The position numbers and the translations under genes are program-made. Under the pieces are notes generated by a model, which was given only the letters and a program-made list of their open reading frames with translations, was not told where the DNA came from and searched no databases. Shown here in pieces: positions 15,120 through 23,173 of a DNA stretch of 64,000 nucleotides (positions within the stretch are counted from its first letter, which is position 1; each line of letters opens with the position of its first letter). The DNA is from JAKZRT01 sp965247915 (GTDB lineage Bacteria; Pseudomonadota; Alphaproteobacteria; Rhodobacterales; Rhodobacteraceae): contig OZ252048.1 in NCBI GenBank assembly GCA_965247915.1, positions 62,001-126,000 of the forward strand, read 5' to 3'.

Positions 15120-17853
15120 TCCCTCGGACGCGGCGCCAGCGCGCTTTGATCCTTGCGTGGTTTGGGCAGCGCTTGACGCTCTGCCCGGCACCTCCGGGGA
15201 TCGCGCGTTACGGGCCGAGGCGGTGCGCGCCGTAGCCGCCGAACGCAAGCGGTCCGAGAGCCTGATCACCGACCGCTTTTCCGCCGATCCGACGCGGGCA
15301 AGGCCGCTGGTTGCGGCCTACGCCGATCTCACCGACGCGGTGGTGCGGACGGTCTTTCAGGTCGCTGTCGAGCGCCTGCACCCGCTGGCGGCCACGACGA
15401 CTGGTCAAAAGCTGGCGGTGCTGGCGGTCGGTGGCTACGGCCGGGCCGAGATGGCACCGCATTCCGATGTCGATCTCTTGTTTCTGACGCCGGCCAAGCC
15501 GACCGCCTGGGACGAAAGCGTGATCGAAAGCATGCTCTACATGCTCTGGGACCTGAAACTGAAAGTCGGCCACGCCACCCGGACGCTCAAGGAATGCCTG
15601 CGTCTGGCGCGCCAGGATTATACGATCCGTACCGCGCTTCTCGAGCTGCGCCCGGTTACCGGGGCAGACGGTCTGGGCGAAGAATTGCGCGAGCTTCTTT
15701 GGACCGGGCTGTTTTCCGGAACCGCCGTCGAGTTTATCGAAGCCAAGCTGGCCGAACGCGAAACCCGTCACGAAAAGCAGGGCGGCCAGCGCTATATGGT
15801 CGAACCCAACGTGAAAGAGGGCAAGGGCGGGCTGCGCGACCTGCAATCGCTGTTCTGGATCGCGAAATACATTCACCGCGTCGGCGACACGGCTGAACTG
15901 GTTCAGCATGGGGTCTTTACCGCCGACGAATACAACACCTTCGAGCGCGCCGAAGAATTCCTGTTGGCGGTGCGCGCGCATCTGCATCTGATCTCCGGCC
16001 GCGCGATGGACCAGCTGACCTTTGATCTGCAGGTCGAGGTGGCCGAGGCCATGGGCTATGCAGATGGTGGCGGGCGGCGCGCGGTCGAACATTTCATGCA
16101 GGATTATTTCCGCAACGCAACCCGCGTGGGCGAACTGACGCGCATCTTTCTGACCGCGATGGAAGAAGAGCGGCTGAAGAAAGAGCCGCTGCTGGCGGGT
16201 CTGTTCAAGCGCCGGCGCAAGCTCAAATCGGGCTATGCGCTGCGCCGCGGTCGGCTGGCGATAGCCGGTGACAAGGCGTTTCTGAAAGACAAGCTGAACC
16301 TGCTGGGCATTTTCGAAGAGGCGCTCAGAACTGGATATCTGATCCACCCCGACGCGATGCGCCTGATCTCGGCCAATCTGCACCGCATCGACGACGCCAT
16401 GCGCGAAGACCCCGTGGCTCATTCGATATTTCTGGGTCTCTTGTTGAAACACGGCAACCCGGAACGGGCGCTGCGGCGGATGAACGAACTGGGTGTGCTG
16501 GCCGCCTTCATCCCCGAGTTTGCGCCGGTAGTGGCGATGATGCAGTTCAATATGTACCACCACTTCACGGTCGACGAACACATCATCCAATGCCTCTCGA
16601 CGCTGGCCCAGATCGAACGCAAGGAACTGGTCGAAGAACTGCCGGTGGCCTCGGGTATTCTGGAAGCGGGCGTGAACCGGCGGGTGCTTTACGTGGCGCT
16701 GTTGCTGCACGATATCGGCAAGGGCCGGTCCGAAGATCATTCGGTGCTGGGGGCCCGGATCGCCCGCAAAGTGGCGCCGCGCATGGGGTTGAAGCCCGAC
16801 GAGGCGGAAACCGTCGAATGGCTGGTGCGCTTTCACCTGCTGATGTCGGACATGGCGCAAAAGCGCGACATTTCCGACCCGCGCACGGTGCGCGACTTCG
16901 CCAAGGCGGTGCAGACCCGGGCGCGGCTCGACCTGCTGACGGTGCTGACCGTCTGCGATATCCGCGGCGTGGGTCCAAACACCTGGAACAACTGGAAAGC
17001 CGTGTTGCTGCGCGGGCTTTACGGCGCCACCTTTGCCGCCCTTGATGCTGGGCAAGAGGCGCTGAATGTCCAGACCCGCGAATCCGAGGCTAAAAGCGCT
17101 CTGCGTGCGGCGCTGGCCGACTGGGGCAAGGCCGACCTCAAGGCGGAAACCGCGCGCCACTACAGCCCTTACTGGCAAGGCCTGCCCACGGATGTGCATG
17201 TCGTCATGGCGGGCCTTCTGCGCGATCTGCCCGATGATGCGATCCGCATCGATCTGCAACCCGACAGCGATCGCGACGCCACCCGCGCCGCCTTTGCCAT
17301 GCACGACCATCCGGGCCTTTTCGCGCGGCTGGCCGGTGCTCTGGCGCTGGTCGGGGCCAATGTGGTCGACGCGCGTACTTACACCTCAAAAGACGGCCAT
17401 GCCACGACGGTTTTCTGGATCCAGGACACCGACGGCGCACCCTATGAGGGCAACCGTCTGGACCGCCTGCGCCGGACCATAAACCGGACATTGAAGGGCG
17501 AGGTCGTGGCCCGCGACGCGCTGGCCGACAAGGACCGCATCCGCAAACGCGAACGCGCCTTTCAGGTGCCGACCTCGATCTCGATCGACAACGAAGGCTC
17601 CGAGATCTACACGATTGTCGAGGTCGACACCCGCGACCGCCCCGGCCTTCTCTATGATCTGGCGCGCACGCTGGCGGCGGCCAATATCTATATCGCCAGC
17701 GCCGTGATCGCGACCTATGGCGCGCAGGCGGTGGATACGTTCTATGTCAAAGACATGTTCGGCCTTAAACTGCATTCCGAGACCCGGCGGCGTGGCTTAG
17801 AGAAACGCCTGCGCGACGCGATTGTTCAGGGCGCGGAAAGGGCGGCCTCGTGA
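15079..17853 (+). CDS. glnD: [Protein-PII] uridylyltransferase/uridylyl-removing enzyme
   Basis: The nitrogen sensor that adds UMP to PII proteins when glutamine is low and removes it when glutamine is high. The protein has up to 924 residues. The nucleotidyltransferase motif GGYGRAEMAPHSDVDLLFL starts near residue 118. The HD hydrolase motif LLLHDIGKGRSEDHS is near 541-555. Two ACT domains fill about 740-815 and 845-920 (HDHPGLFARLAGALALVG and DTRDRPGLLYDLARTLAAAN). The TTG start at 15079 overlaps the lipoprotein gene by 41 bases; an in-frame GTG at 15157 would avoid this and give 898 residues. It shares GTGA with murJ. Confidence 0.93.
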   Translation: MTLPQETLASAVSDPSDAAPARFDPCVVWAALDALPGTSGDRALRAEAVRAVAAERKRSESLITDRFSADPTRARPLVAAYADLTDAVVRTVFQVAVERLHPLAATTTGQKLAVLAVGGYGRAEMAPHSDVDLLFLTPAKPTAWDESVIESMLYMLWDLKLKVGHATRTLKECLRLARQDYTIRTALLELRPVTGADGLGEELRELLWTGLFSGTAVEFIEAKLAERETRHEKQGGQRYMVEPNVKEGKGGLRDLQSLFWIAKYIHRVGDTAELVQHGVFTADEYNTFERAEEFLLAVRAHLHLISGRAMDQLTFDLQVEVAEAMGYADGGGRRAVEHFMQDYFRNATRVGELTRIFLTAMEEERLKKEPLLAGLFKRRRKLKSGYALRRGRLAIAGDKAFLKDKLNLLGIFEEALRTGYLIHPDAMRLISANLHRIDDAMREDPVAHSIFLGLLLKHGNPERALRRMNELGVLAAFIPEFAPVVAMMQFNMYHHFTVDEHIIQCLSTLAQIERKELVEELPVASGILEAGVNRRVLYVALLLHDIGKGRSEDHSVLGARIARKVAPRMGLKPDEAETVEWLVRFHLLMSDMAQKRDISDPRTVRDFAKAVQTRARLDLLTVLTVCDIRGVGPNTWNNWKAVLLRGLYGATFAALDAGQEALNVQTRESEAKSALRAALADWGKADLKAETARHYSPYWQGLPTDVHVVMAGLLRDLPDDAIRIDLQPDSDRDATRAAFAMHDHPGLFARLAGALALVGANVVDARTYTSKDGHATTVFWIQDTDGAPYEGNRLDRLRRTINRTLKGEVVARDALADKDRIRKRERAFQVPTSISIDNEGSEIYTIVEVDTRDRPGLLYDLARTLAAANIYIASAVIATYGAQAVDTFYVKDMFGLKLHSETRRRGLEKRLRDAIVQGAERAAS

Positions 17854-19394
17854 AACCGATCCGCCTCGGGCGCGCCTTTCTGGCGGTCGGCGTCTGGACC
17901 ATGGCCAGCCGGGTGCTGGGCTTCGTGCGCGATATTCTGATCGCGGCCACCTTGGGGGCCGGGCCCATGGCCGAGGCGTTTCTGGTGGCCTTCGCGCTCC
18001 CGAACATGTTTCGCCGGTTCTTTGCCGAAGGCGCGTTCAACATGGCCTTCGTGCCGATGTTTTCCAAACGCTACCAGGCCGGCGAGGACGCCAAAGAATT
18101 TGCCCAAGATGCCTTTTCAGCGCTAGCCGCGCTGCTGATCGTGCTGACCGGGATCGCGCTTTTTGCCATGCCCTGGCTGGTTCTGGCCATGGCCAGCGGG
18201 TTTCTGGGCGACCCGCGGTTCGATCTGGCGGTCGATTACGGGCGCGTCGCGTTTCCCTACATCCTGTTTATCTCGCTGGCCGCCCTTCTGTCGGGCGTTT
18301 TGAATGCCACCGGCCAGTTCGTTGCCGCCGCCGCCGCGCCGGTGCTGCTGAATATCGTGTTTATCGGCGCGCTTGTGGTTGCGGTCCGCGCCGGCTGGCC
18401 GGTCGGCCGGGCGCTGATCTGGGCGGTGCCGGTGGCGGGTGTGGCGCAACTGGCGCTGGTCTGGGTGGCAGCGGCGCGCGCCGGGTTTCGCATCGTGCCG
18501 CGCCGGCCGCACTGGACGCCTGAACTTCGTCGCCTCGCGATCATTGCGGTCCCGGCGGCGCTGGCCGGTGGGGTGGTTCAGATCAACCTGCTGGTCGGCC
18601 GGCAAGTGGCCAGCTTTACTGACGGCGCTATCGCCTGGCTTTCCTATGCCGACCGGCTTTATCAGCTGCCGCTTGGCGTGGTGGGCGTGGCCATCGGCGT
18701 GGTGCTGCTGCCCGATCTGTCGCGCAAGCTGGCCGCCGATGACACTGACGGGGGCCGCGCCGCGATGAACCGCGCTGCCGAATGGGCGCTGGCGCTGACC
18801 CTGCCTGCCGCCGCGGCGCTGATGGTGATTCCCGGACCGCTGGTCCAGGTGCTGTTTCAGCGCGGGGCGTTTGATGCCGCCGACACGGCGGCCACCGCCG
18901 CGGCGCTGTTGATCTATGGCGCGGGTCTGCCGGCTTTCGTGCTGCAAAAGGTGCTGCAGCCCTTGTATTTCGCCCGCGAAGACACCAAGCGTCCGTTCTA
19001 CTACGCGCTGGCGGCACTGGTGATCAACGCCGGCCTTGCCATCGGGCTGATGCCGGTGATCGGCTACCTGGCCGCCGCCATTGGCGCCACCACCGCCGCC
19101 TGGGGCATGGTGGTACTTTTATGGCTGGGCGCGCGCCGCATGGGCCCCGCCGCGCGGCCCGATGCGCGACTTCTGGCCCGCGTACCGCGCATTCTGCTGG
19201 CCAGCGCGATCATGGCCATGGCGCTGGTGGCGGCCAACCGCGCGATGGCCGCCTGGTACGACCAGCCGTTGCTCGACAACGCGGCGATCCTGATCCTGGT
19301 CACCATCGGTTTTGTCACCTACGCGCTCGCCGCCCAGATCACCGGCGGCCTGCGCCTGAACGAATTCCTGGCCAGCCTGCGCCGCAACCGCTGA
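17850..19394 (+). CDS. murJ: Lipid II flippase MurJ
   Basis: A 514-residue polytopic membrane protein of the MATE/MurJ superfamily that flips the peptidoglycan precursor lipid II to the periplasmic face. The N-terminus has the family block SRVLGFVRDILIAATLGAGPMAEAF, followed by FRRFFAEGAFNMAFVPMF. About 14 hydrophobic segments can be counted. FQRGAFDAADT and LQKVLQPLYFAREDTKRPFYYA are later family landmarks. The start is a GTG overlapping the glnD stop, so the two are coupled; glnD-murJ is a common alphaproteobacterial pair. trpS, which often follows, is absent here. Confidence 0.95.
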   Translation: MKPIRLGRAFLAVGVWTMASRVLGFVRDILIAATLGAGPMAEAFLVAFALPNMFRRFFAEGAFNMAFVPMFSKRYQAGEDAKEFAQDAFSALAALLIVLTGIALFAMPWLVLAMASGFLGDPRFDLAVDYGRVAFPYILFISLAALLSGVLNATGQFVAAAAAPVLLNIVFIGALVVAVRAGWPVGRALIWAVPVAGVAQLALVWVAAARAGFRIVPRRPHWTPELRRLAIIAVPAALAGGVVQINLLVGRQVASFTDGAIAWLSYADRLYQLPLGVVGVAIGVVLLPDLSRKLAADDTDGGRAAMNRAAEWALALTLPAAAALMVIPGPLVQVLFQRGAFDAADTAATAAALLIYGAGLPAFVLQKVLQPLYFAREDTKRPFYYALAALVINAGLAIGLMPVIGYLAAAIGATTAAWGMVVLLWLGARRMGPAARPDARLLARVPRILLASAIMAMALVAANRAMAAWYDQPLLDNAAILILVTIGFVTYALAAQITGGLRLNEFLASLRRNR

Positions 19395-19459
19395 GGGCTT
19401 TCAACCCGGCGCGCCGTGTGGTGGAAAGGTCCCGGAAAGCGCCACAGGGAGTTTCGCAC

Positions 19460-20464
19460 ATGGGCCAAACCGTTATTGTCACCGGCGCGACCGGGTATAT
19501 TGCGCGCCATATCGTGTGTCAGCTTCTGGATGCGGGGCAAAAGGTTATCGGCTCGGCCCGCGATGCGGGGCGCGACGGCGAGATGCGCGCTGCCCTTGCC
19601 CCGGCGCTGTCCGACCCTGCGGCGCTGGAAAATTACCGCACCGTGGCGCTCGATCTGACGTCCGATCAGGGCTGGGCGGCGGCGCTGGCAGGGGCGGATG
19701 TGCTGATGCACACCGCCTCGCCCTTTCCGATGGCACAGCCGAAAAACGAGGACGACGTAATCCGCCCCGCCGTCGATGGTGCCTTGCGGGCGCTCAGGGC
19801 GGCCCGGGGCGCGGGCGTGGGCCGCGTGGTTCTGACCTCTTCGGCGGCGGCGGTCTACGAGGACGGGCGCAGCGGCGCTGTCTATTCCGAGGATGACTGG
19901 AGCGACCCGAACTGGTCCGGTATCTCGGCCTATTCCAAGTCCAAAACGCTGGGCGAACGGGCGGCCTGGGAGTTTGTGGCGCGCGAAACGCCGGAAATGT
20001 CGCTGTCCACCATCAACCCGACGTTGGTTCTGGGGGCGCCGATTGGCGGGCACTATGGCACTTCGGTCGGCTTTATCGAGCGGCTGATGGCGGGGCGCGA
20101 TCCGATGCTGGCGCGGCTCGCGTTCGGTGTCTACGACGTGGGCGACGTGGCGTGCGCGCATGTGCGGGCGATGGCGGTCGATGGCGCTGTGGGCGGGCGG
20201 CATATCATCAATGACCGGGCGCTGGGGGTGGCCGAGCTGGCGGCGCTGATCAAGGCCGAAGCGCCGCAGGCCCGGGTGGCGACGCGGGTTGCGCCGAACC
20301 TGCTGATCCGGCTCATGGGGCTTTTCGACCCGGCGATCCGCAGTATCGTCCCGAGCCTGGGGCGCGCGTTTGCCTTCGACAACGCCCGGATGCGCGAGGT
20401 GCTGGGCATCGTGCCGCGCCGGGCCGAGGCGTCGGTCGCCGAGACTGTGCGCTATCTGGCCTGA
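19460..20464 (+). CDS. NAD(P)-dependent epimerase/aldehyde reductase (extended SDR)
   Basis: A 334-residue extended short-chain dehydrogenase resembling dihydroflavonol-4-reductase-like reductases. The Rossmann motif is VTGATGYIARHIV (about 7-19), followed by HTASPFPMAQPKNEDDVIRPAV, TSSAAAVYEDG, and the catalytic YSKSKTLGE (Tyr-x3-Lys). The start at ATG 19460 has a GGGAG site 8 bases upstream; a longer frame running back into murJ is not supported. It lies 65 bases after murJ and converges on recO with a 13-base overlap. The substrate is unknown; aldehydes or ketones are likely from the family. Confidence 0.85.
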   Translation: MGQTVIVTGATGYIARHIVCQLLDAGQKVIGSARDAGRDGEMRAALAPALSDPAALENYRTVALDLTSDQGWAAALAGADVLMHTASPFPMAQPKNEDDVIRPAVDGALRALRAARGAGVGRVVLTSSAAAVYEDGRSGAVYSEDDWSDPNWSGISAYSKSKTLGERAAWEFVARETPEMSLSTINPTLVLGAPIGGHYGTSVGFIERLMAGRDPMLARLAFGVYDVGDVACAHVRAMAVDGAVGGRHIINDRALGVAELAALIKAEAPQARVATRVAPNLLIRLMGLFDPAIRSIVPSLGRAFAFDNARMREVLGIVPRRAEASVAETVRYLA

Positions 20465-21183
20465 GCGCGCGCCAGCGCGTCGCAAAATCGCGCCCGCGCG
20501 GGCGGCAGCGCGTCGCGCCCCAGCGACGCGGCCAGTCCCGAGCGAAGGAAATGCCCGGTGGTCGCCAGCCCCTCTACGACCCCGGCCGGATCGCCGGTGG
20601 CAGGCGCGCGCAACACTTCGGGCAAAGCCAGAAGCCGGCCCTCGAACCCGGCAGCACCGGCCCGGCTGACCGCGCGCCCGGTGCGCGGCGACACGAAGGC
20701 CAGATCATCGGTCGCGCCGGTTGCGGCACAAGTGGCGAGGTCGAGCCCGAACCCCAGGTCCTCCAAAAGCGCGACCTCCCAGCTCAGGTAGGCGACCGGC
20801 CAGTCGCCGCCCACGCCCAGCACGTCCATCAGCGCATATGTGGCGCGGTAAAGACGGGCGTGGGCTTCGCGTTCGGGCAGGGCAAAGCACAAAAGCGCGC
20901 AGATGGCGCTCAGCCCGGCCAGCGCCAGACCGTCGCCCATCAGGCCACCGGCCCGGGACCGCACCGGCTCGACCCTGAAGGTGCCAAGGTGATCGGCCAG
21001 CCGCGCCCGCCAGGCCAGGTCGAGCTGTGCGCCGGGTTGCAGGACCGGGGTCATCCGGCGCCCGGCACCGCCCCGCACCACGCCGGCATGCCGGCCGTGG
21101 GCCTCGGTCAGAACCTCGATGATCGCCGAGGTTTCACCGTGCCGCCGCACCGCCAGAAGGATCCCGTCTTCGCGCCAGTCCAT
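20452..21183 (-). CDS. recO: DNA repair protein RecO
   Basis: Part of the RecFOR system, annealing ssDNA and helping RecA displace SSB. The start at ATG 21183 gives 243 residues beginning MDWREDGILLAVRRHGETSAIIE, the typical alphaproteobacterial RecO opening with an OB fold (1-80). The middle contains ALLCFALPEREAHARLYRATYALMD. The Cys in LDLATCAATGATDDLAFVSPRTG lies where a zinc site occurs in some RecO proteins, but only one Cys is present. It is separated by 531 bases from DUF1491-era, which are usually closer. Confidence 0.92.
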   Translation of the reverse strand: MDWREDGILLAVRRHGETSAIIEVLTEAHGRHAGVVRGGAGRRMTPVLQPGAQLDLAWRARLADHLGTFRVEPVRSRAGGLMGDGLALAGLSAICALLCFALPEREAHARLYRATYALMDVLGVGGDWPVAYLSWEVALLEDLGFGLDLATCAATGATDDLAFVSPRTGRAVSRAGAAGFEGRLLALPEVLRAPATGDPAGVVEGLATTGHFLRSGLAASLGRDALPPARARFCDALARAQAR

Positions 21184-21408
21184 GGGGGTTTGTCGCGCGC
21201 GAGGGCCCCGCCGGCAAGGTCCGCCCTCTTCTTGGCAAAAAATATCCCGCCGAGGACAGTTACCGTATTCGCTGGCTTCGCCACTTGGACTTTGGACCAC
21301 AAAGAAGGAACCCAATACAGCGCACCGAGACGATCGACCAGGAATTACCCTGAATAACTGCGAATAGTCCGCTTCGATCCTGTCCGGACCTAAACCAGAC
21401 AAACCACT

Positions 21409-21443
21409 GGCCCGGAATCAAGGCGCGCAGCGCCTCCGGGCCG
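21409..21443 (+). ncRNA. Candidate small RNA 3' part: nested hairpin before a terminator
   Basis: GGCCCGGA (21409-21416) pairs with TCCGGGCC (21436-21443), and inside it GGCGC (21423-21427) pairs with GCGCC (21431-21435) around a 3-base loop. The structure ends exactly where the terminator stem begins. Adjacent stable hairpins ending in a T-tract, with no protein gene upstream on this strand apart from an SDR about 1 kb away, are a common small-RNA layout. The 5' end and promoter are not determined. Confidence 0.4.
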
Positions 21444-21476
21444 CGCCCTCCCTCCCGCTTGGGAGGGCGCTTTTTC
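21444..21476 (+). terminator. Strong rho-independent terminator, plus strand
   Basis: GCGCCCTCCC (21444-21453) pairs with GGGAGGGCGC (21462-21471), followed directly by TTTTT. It works only in the plus direction. The nearest plus-strand gene ends at 20464, so it ends either a small RNA or a long transcript running antisense through recO. Confidence 0.8.
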
Positions 21477-21714
21477 GATGCCGCTCATCGTGGGCAAGTC
21501 TTTCGGATTTGGCGCGATAAAGTGCAAAGCACGACGCGATCTGCGCCCGCCCGAGGCAGGGCGCGGCCCTCTGTTGCTCTTGCTTGCCGTCGTCAGCTCT
21601 GTCCGCATAGCTGACAGCTGTTCATTCAGTGAACCGACAACGCCAAAGCCTGCCCTCGACCGGCCAAGCAGTATCTTTGTCGGGTGTAACGAAGGTGCTC
21701 ATTTTCTTGGCAGG

Positions 21715-22047
21715 CTAGTCGCGCAGCCCATCTTCGTCCAACAGGTGCCGCCCGGCGCGATCTTCGACCTCGATCACCCAAAGGTCCGGGTCGAACGACC
21801 GCTGCCGGTCGATTGCCGTGTCCACATCGGCCTCGTGGCCCTCGACCAGCACGTCCCAGGCCCGCGCACCCGACATCAGGTCCAAGGTCCGCTGAAAGGC
21901 CCGCGCCTGACCGTCGAGCGTGTTGAGCTTGACCAGAACCGCGCCTGCGGTCGCGTCGCCGCGCGCCACCACAAAGGCCTGGATGTCGGCCAGCCGCAGC
22001 CGCGCGATATAGGCGTGAACCCAGAACTCGGCGGTCAGCCGGGTCAC
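21715..22047 (-). CDS. DUF1491 family protein
   Basis: A 110-residue soluble protein starting MTRLTAEFWVHAYIARLRL, with VVARGDATAGAVLVKLNTLDG in the middle and VIEVEDRAGRHLLDE near the end, matching the DUF1491 family found beside era and recO in alphaproteobacteria. The function is unknown. The ATG overlaps the era stop by 4 bases, so it is translationally coupled to era. No membrane or export signal is visible. Confidence 0.85.
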   Translation of the reverse strand: MTRLTAEFWVHAYIARLRLADIQAFVVARGDATAGAVLVKLNTLDGQARAFQRTLDLMSGARAWDVLVEGHEADVDTAIDRQRSFDPDLWVIEVEDRAGRHLLDEDGLRD

Positions 22048-22949
22048 TTGGCGTCCCGAAAATCAAGGCCCATCTGCGCATAGCGCTCGGCCTCGTCCTG
22101 CCAGCCGGGCCGCACTTTGACCTGAAGAAACAGATGCACCTCGCGGCCCAGAAACTCACCCAGTTCGGCCCGCGACGCCTGACTGATCGCTTTGATCGTT
22201 TCGCCTTTCTTGCCCAGCACAATGCCCTTGTGGCCGCCGCGCGCGACATAGATGATCTGGTCGATCCGCACCGACCCGTCTTTGCGGTCCTCCCAGCCTG
22301 TCGTCTCGACCGTCATCTGATAGGGCAGTTCCTGGTGCAGGCGCAGGGTCAGCTTTTCGCGGGTGGTCTCAGACGCGATCATCCTGAGCGGCAGGTCGGC
22401 GATCTGGTCCTCGGGGTAAAGCCAGGGGCCTGCGGGCATCGCCGCGCCGAGCCAGGATTTCAGCGCCGCAACGCCGTGGCCCTTTACGGCCGAGATCAGA
22501 AAGGTCTCGGCAAAGGCGAAACGATCGTTCATCGCTTTGGTCAGGCCCAACAGCGCGCGCGACTCGACCCGGTCGATCTTGTTGATCGCCAGCACGACCC
22601 GGCGGTCGGGCGCGCGGTGCCCGAGCCCTTCGACAATGCGTCCGACACCCTCGGTGACGCCGCGATGCGCCTCGATCAGAAGGACCACGACGTCGGCGTC
22701 CGCGGCTCCGCCCCAGGCGGCGGCCACCATGGCCCGGTCAAGCCGGCGGCGCGGCGCGAAAAGCCCCGGCGTGTCAACCAGCACGATCTGTGCGTCGCCC
22801 TCGATCGCCACGCCGCGAATGCGCGCCCGCGTGGTTTGCACTTTGTGCGTGACAATCGACACTTTTGCCCCGACCATGGCGTTGGTCAGGGTCGACTTGC
22901 CCGCATTGGGCCCGCCAATCAGGGCGGCAAATCCGGCGCGTTTGGTCAT
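22044..22949 (-). CDS. era: GTPase Era
   Basis: A GTPase needed for 16S rRNA maturation and 30S assembly. The start at ATG 22949 gives 301 residues. G1 is GGPNAGKST (12-20), G3 is DTPG in VLVDTPGLFAPRR, and G4 is NKID in LAINKIDRVE. The C-terminal KH domain (about 200-285) contains IYVARGGHKGIVLGKKGETIKAISQASR with the GxxG loop. The gene is essential in most bacteria and looks intact. rnc, which usually lies directly upstream, is not in the 224-base gap; mcd lies beyond. Confidence 0.96.
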   Translation of the reverse strand: MTKRAGFAALIGGPNAGKSTLTNAMVGAKVSIVTHKVQTTRARIRGVAIEGDAQIVLVDTPGLFAPRRRLDRAMVAAAWGGAADADVVVLLIEAHRGVTEGVGRIVEGLGHRAPDRRVVLAINKIDRVESRALLGLTKAMNDRFAFAETFLISAVKGHGVAALKSWLGAAMPAGPWLYPEDQIADLPLRMIASETTREKLTLRLHQELPYQMTVETTGWEDRKDGSVRIDQIIYVARGGHKGIVLGKKGETIKAISQASRAELGEFLGREVHLFLQVKVRPGWQDEAERYAQMGLDFRDAK

Positions 22950-23173
22950 GGGCTTCCTCGTTTCGCGACGGCGCTGTTTATCAGAATTAGGCAAGCGCTG
23001 ACCAGCCGAAACTATTGCATTGGGATTGCCAATCAGCAGCTCTTGCGCGCGCGCCGTCACCGTTGAAATATATGGCGCGGGCGTACCCGCGGCCAAGTTG
23101 TTCGCAACTCGGGCGTACCACGGTGTTTATTTTGTAAAATCAACGTCTTAACTTAGATTCTCACTGTGAGAGC

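Larger units (their letters stand above)
21184..21714. other. Long intergenic stretch with a structured tract, no protein gene seen
   Basis: 531 bases between recO and DUF1491. I see no credible frame on either strand. The plus strand carries a nested GC-rich hairpin (21409-21443) followed at once by a strong intrinsic terminator (21444-21476). The remaining sequence (21477-21714) holds nothing I can assign. Confidence 0.6.

Noticed and set aside
13887..15269. A 460-codon minus-strand frame
   Set aside because: Antisense shadow of the LpoA-like lipoprotein gene, with no recognisable domain.
15208..17310. A 700-codon open frame on the minus strand
   Set aside because: It lies entirely inside glnD on the other strand, and its composition (His, Gln, Arg-rich) is the usual mirror of a GC-rich gene. 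glnD has clear family motifs.
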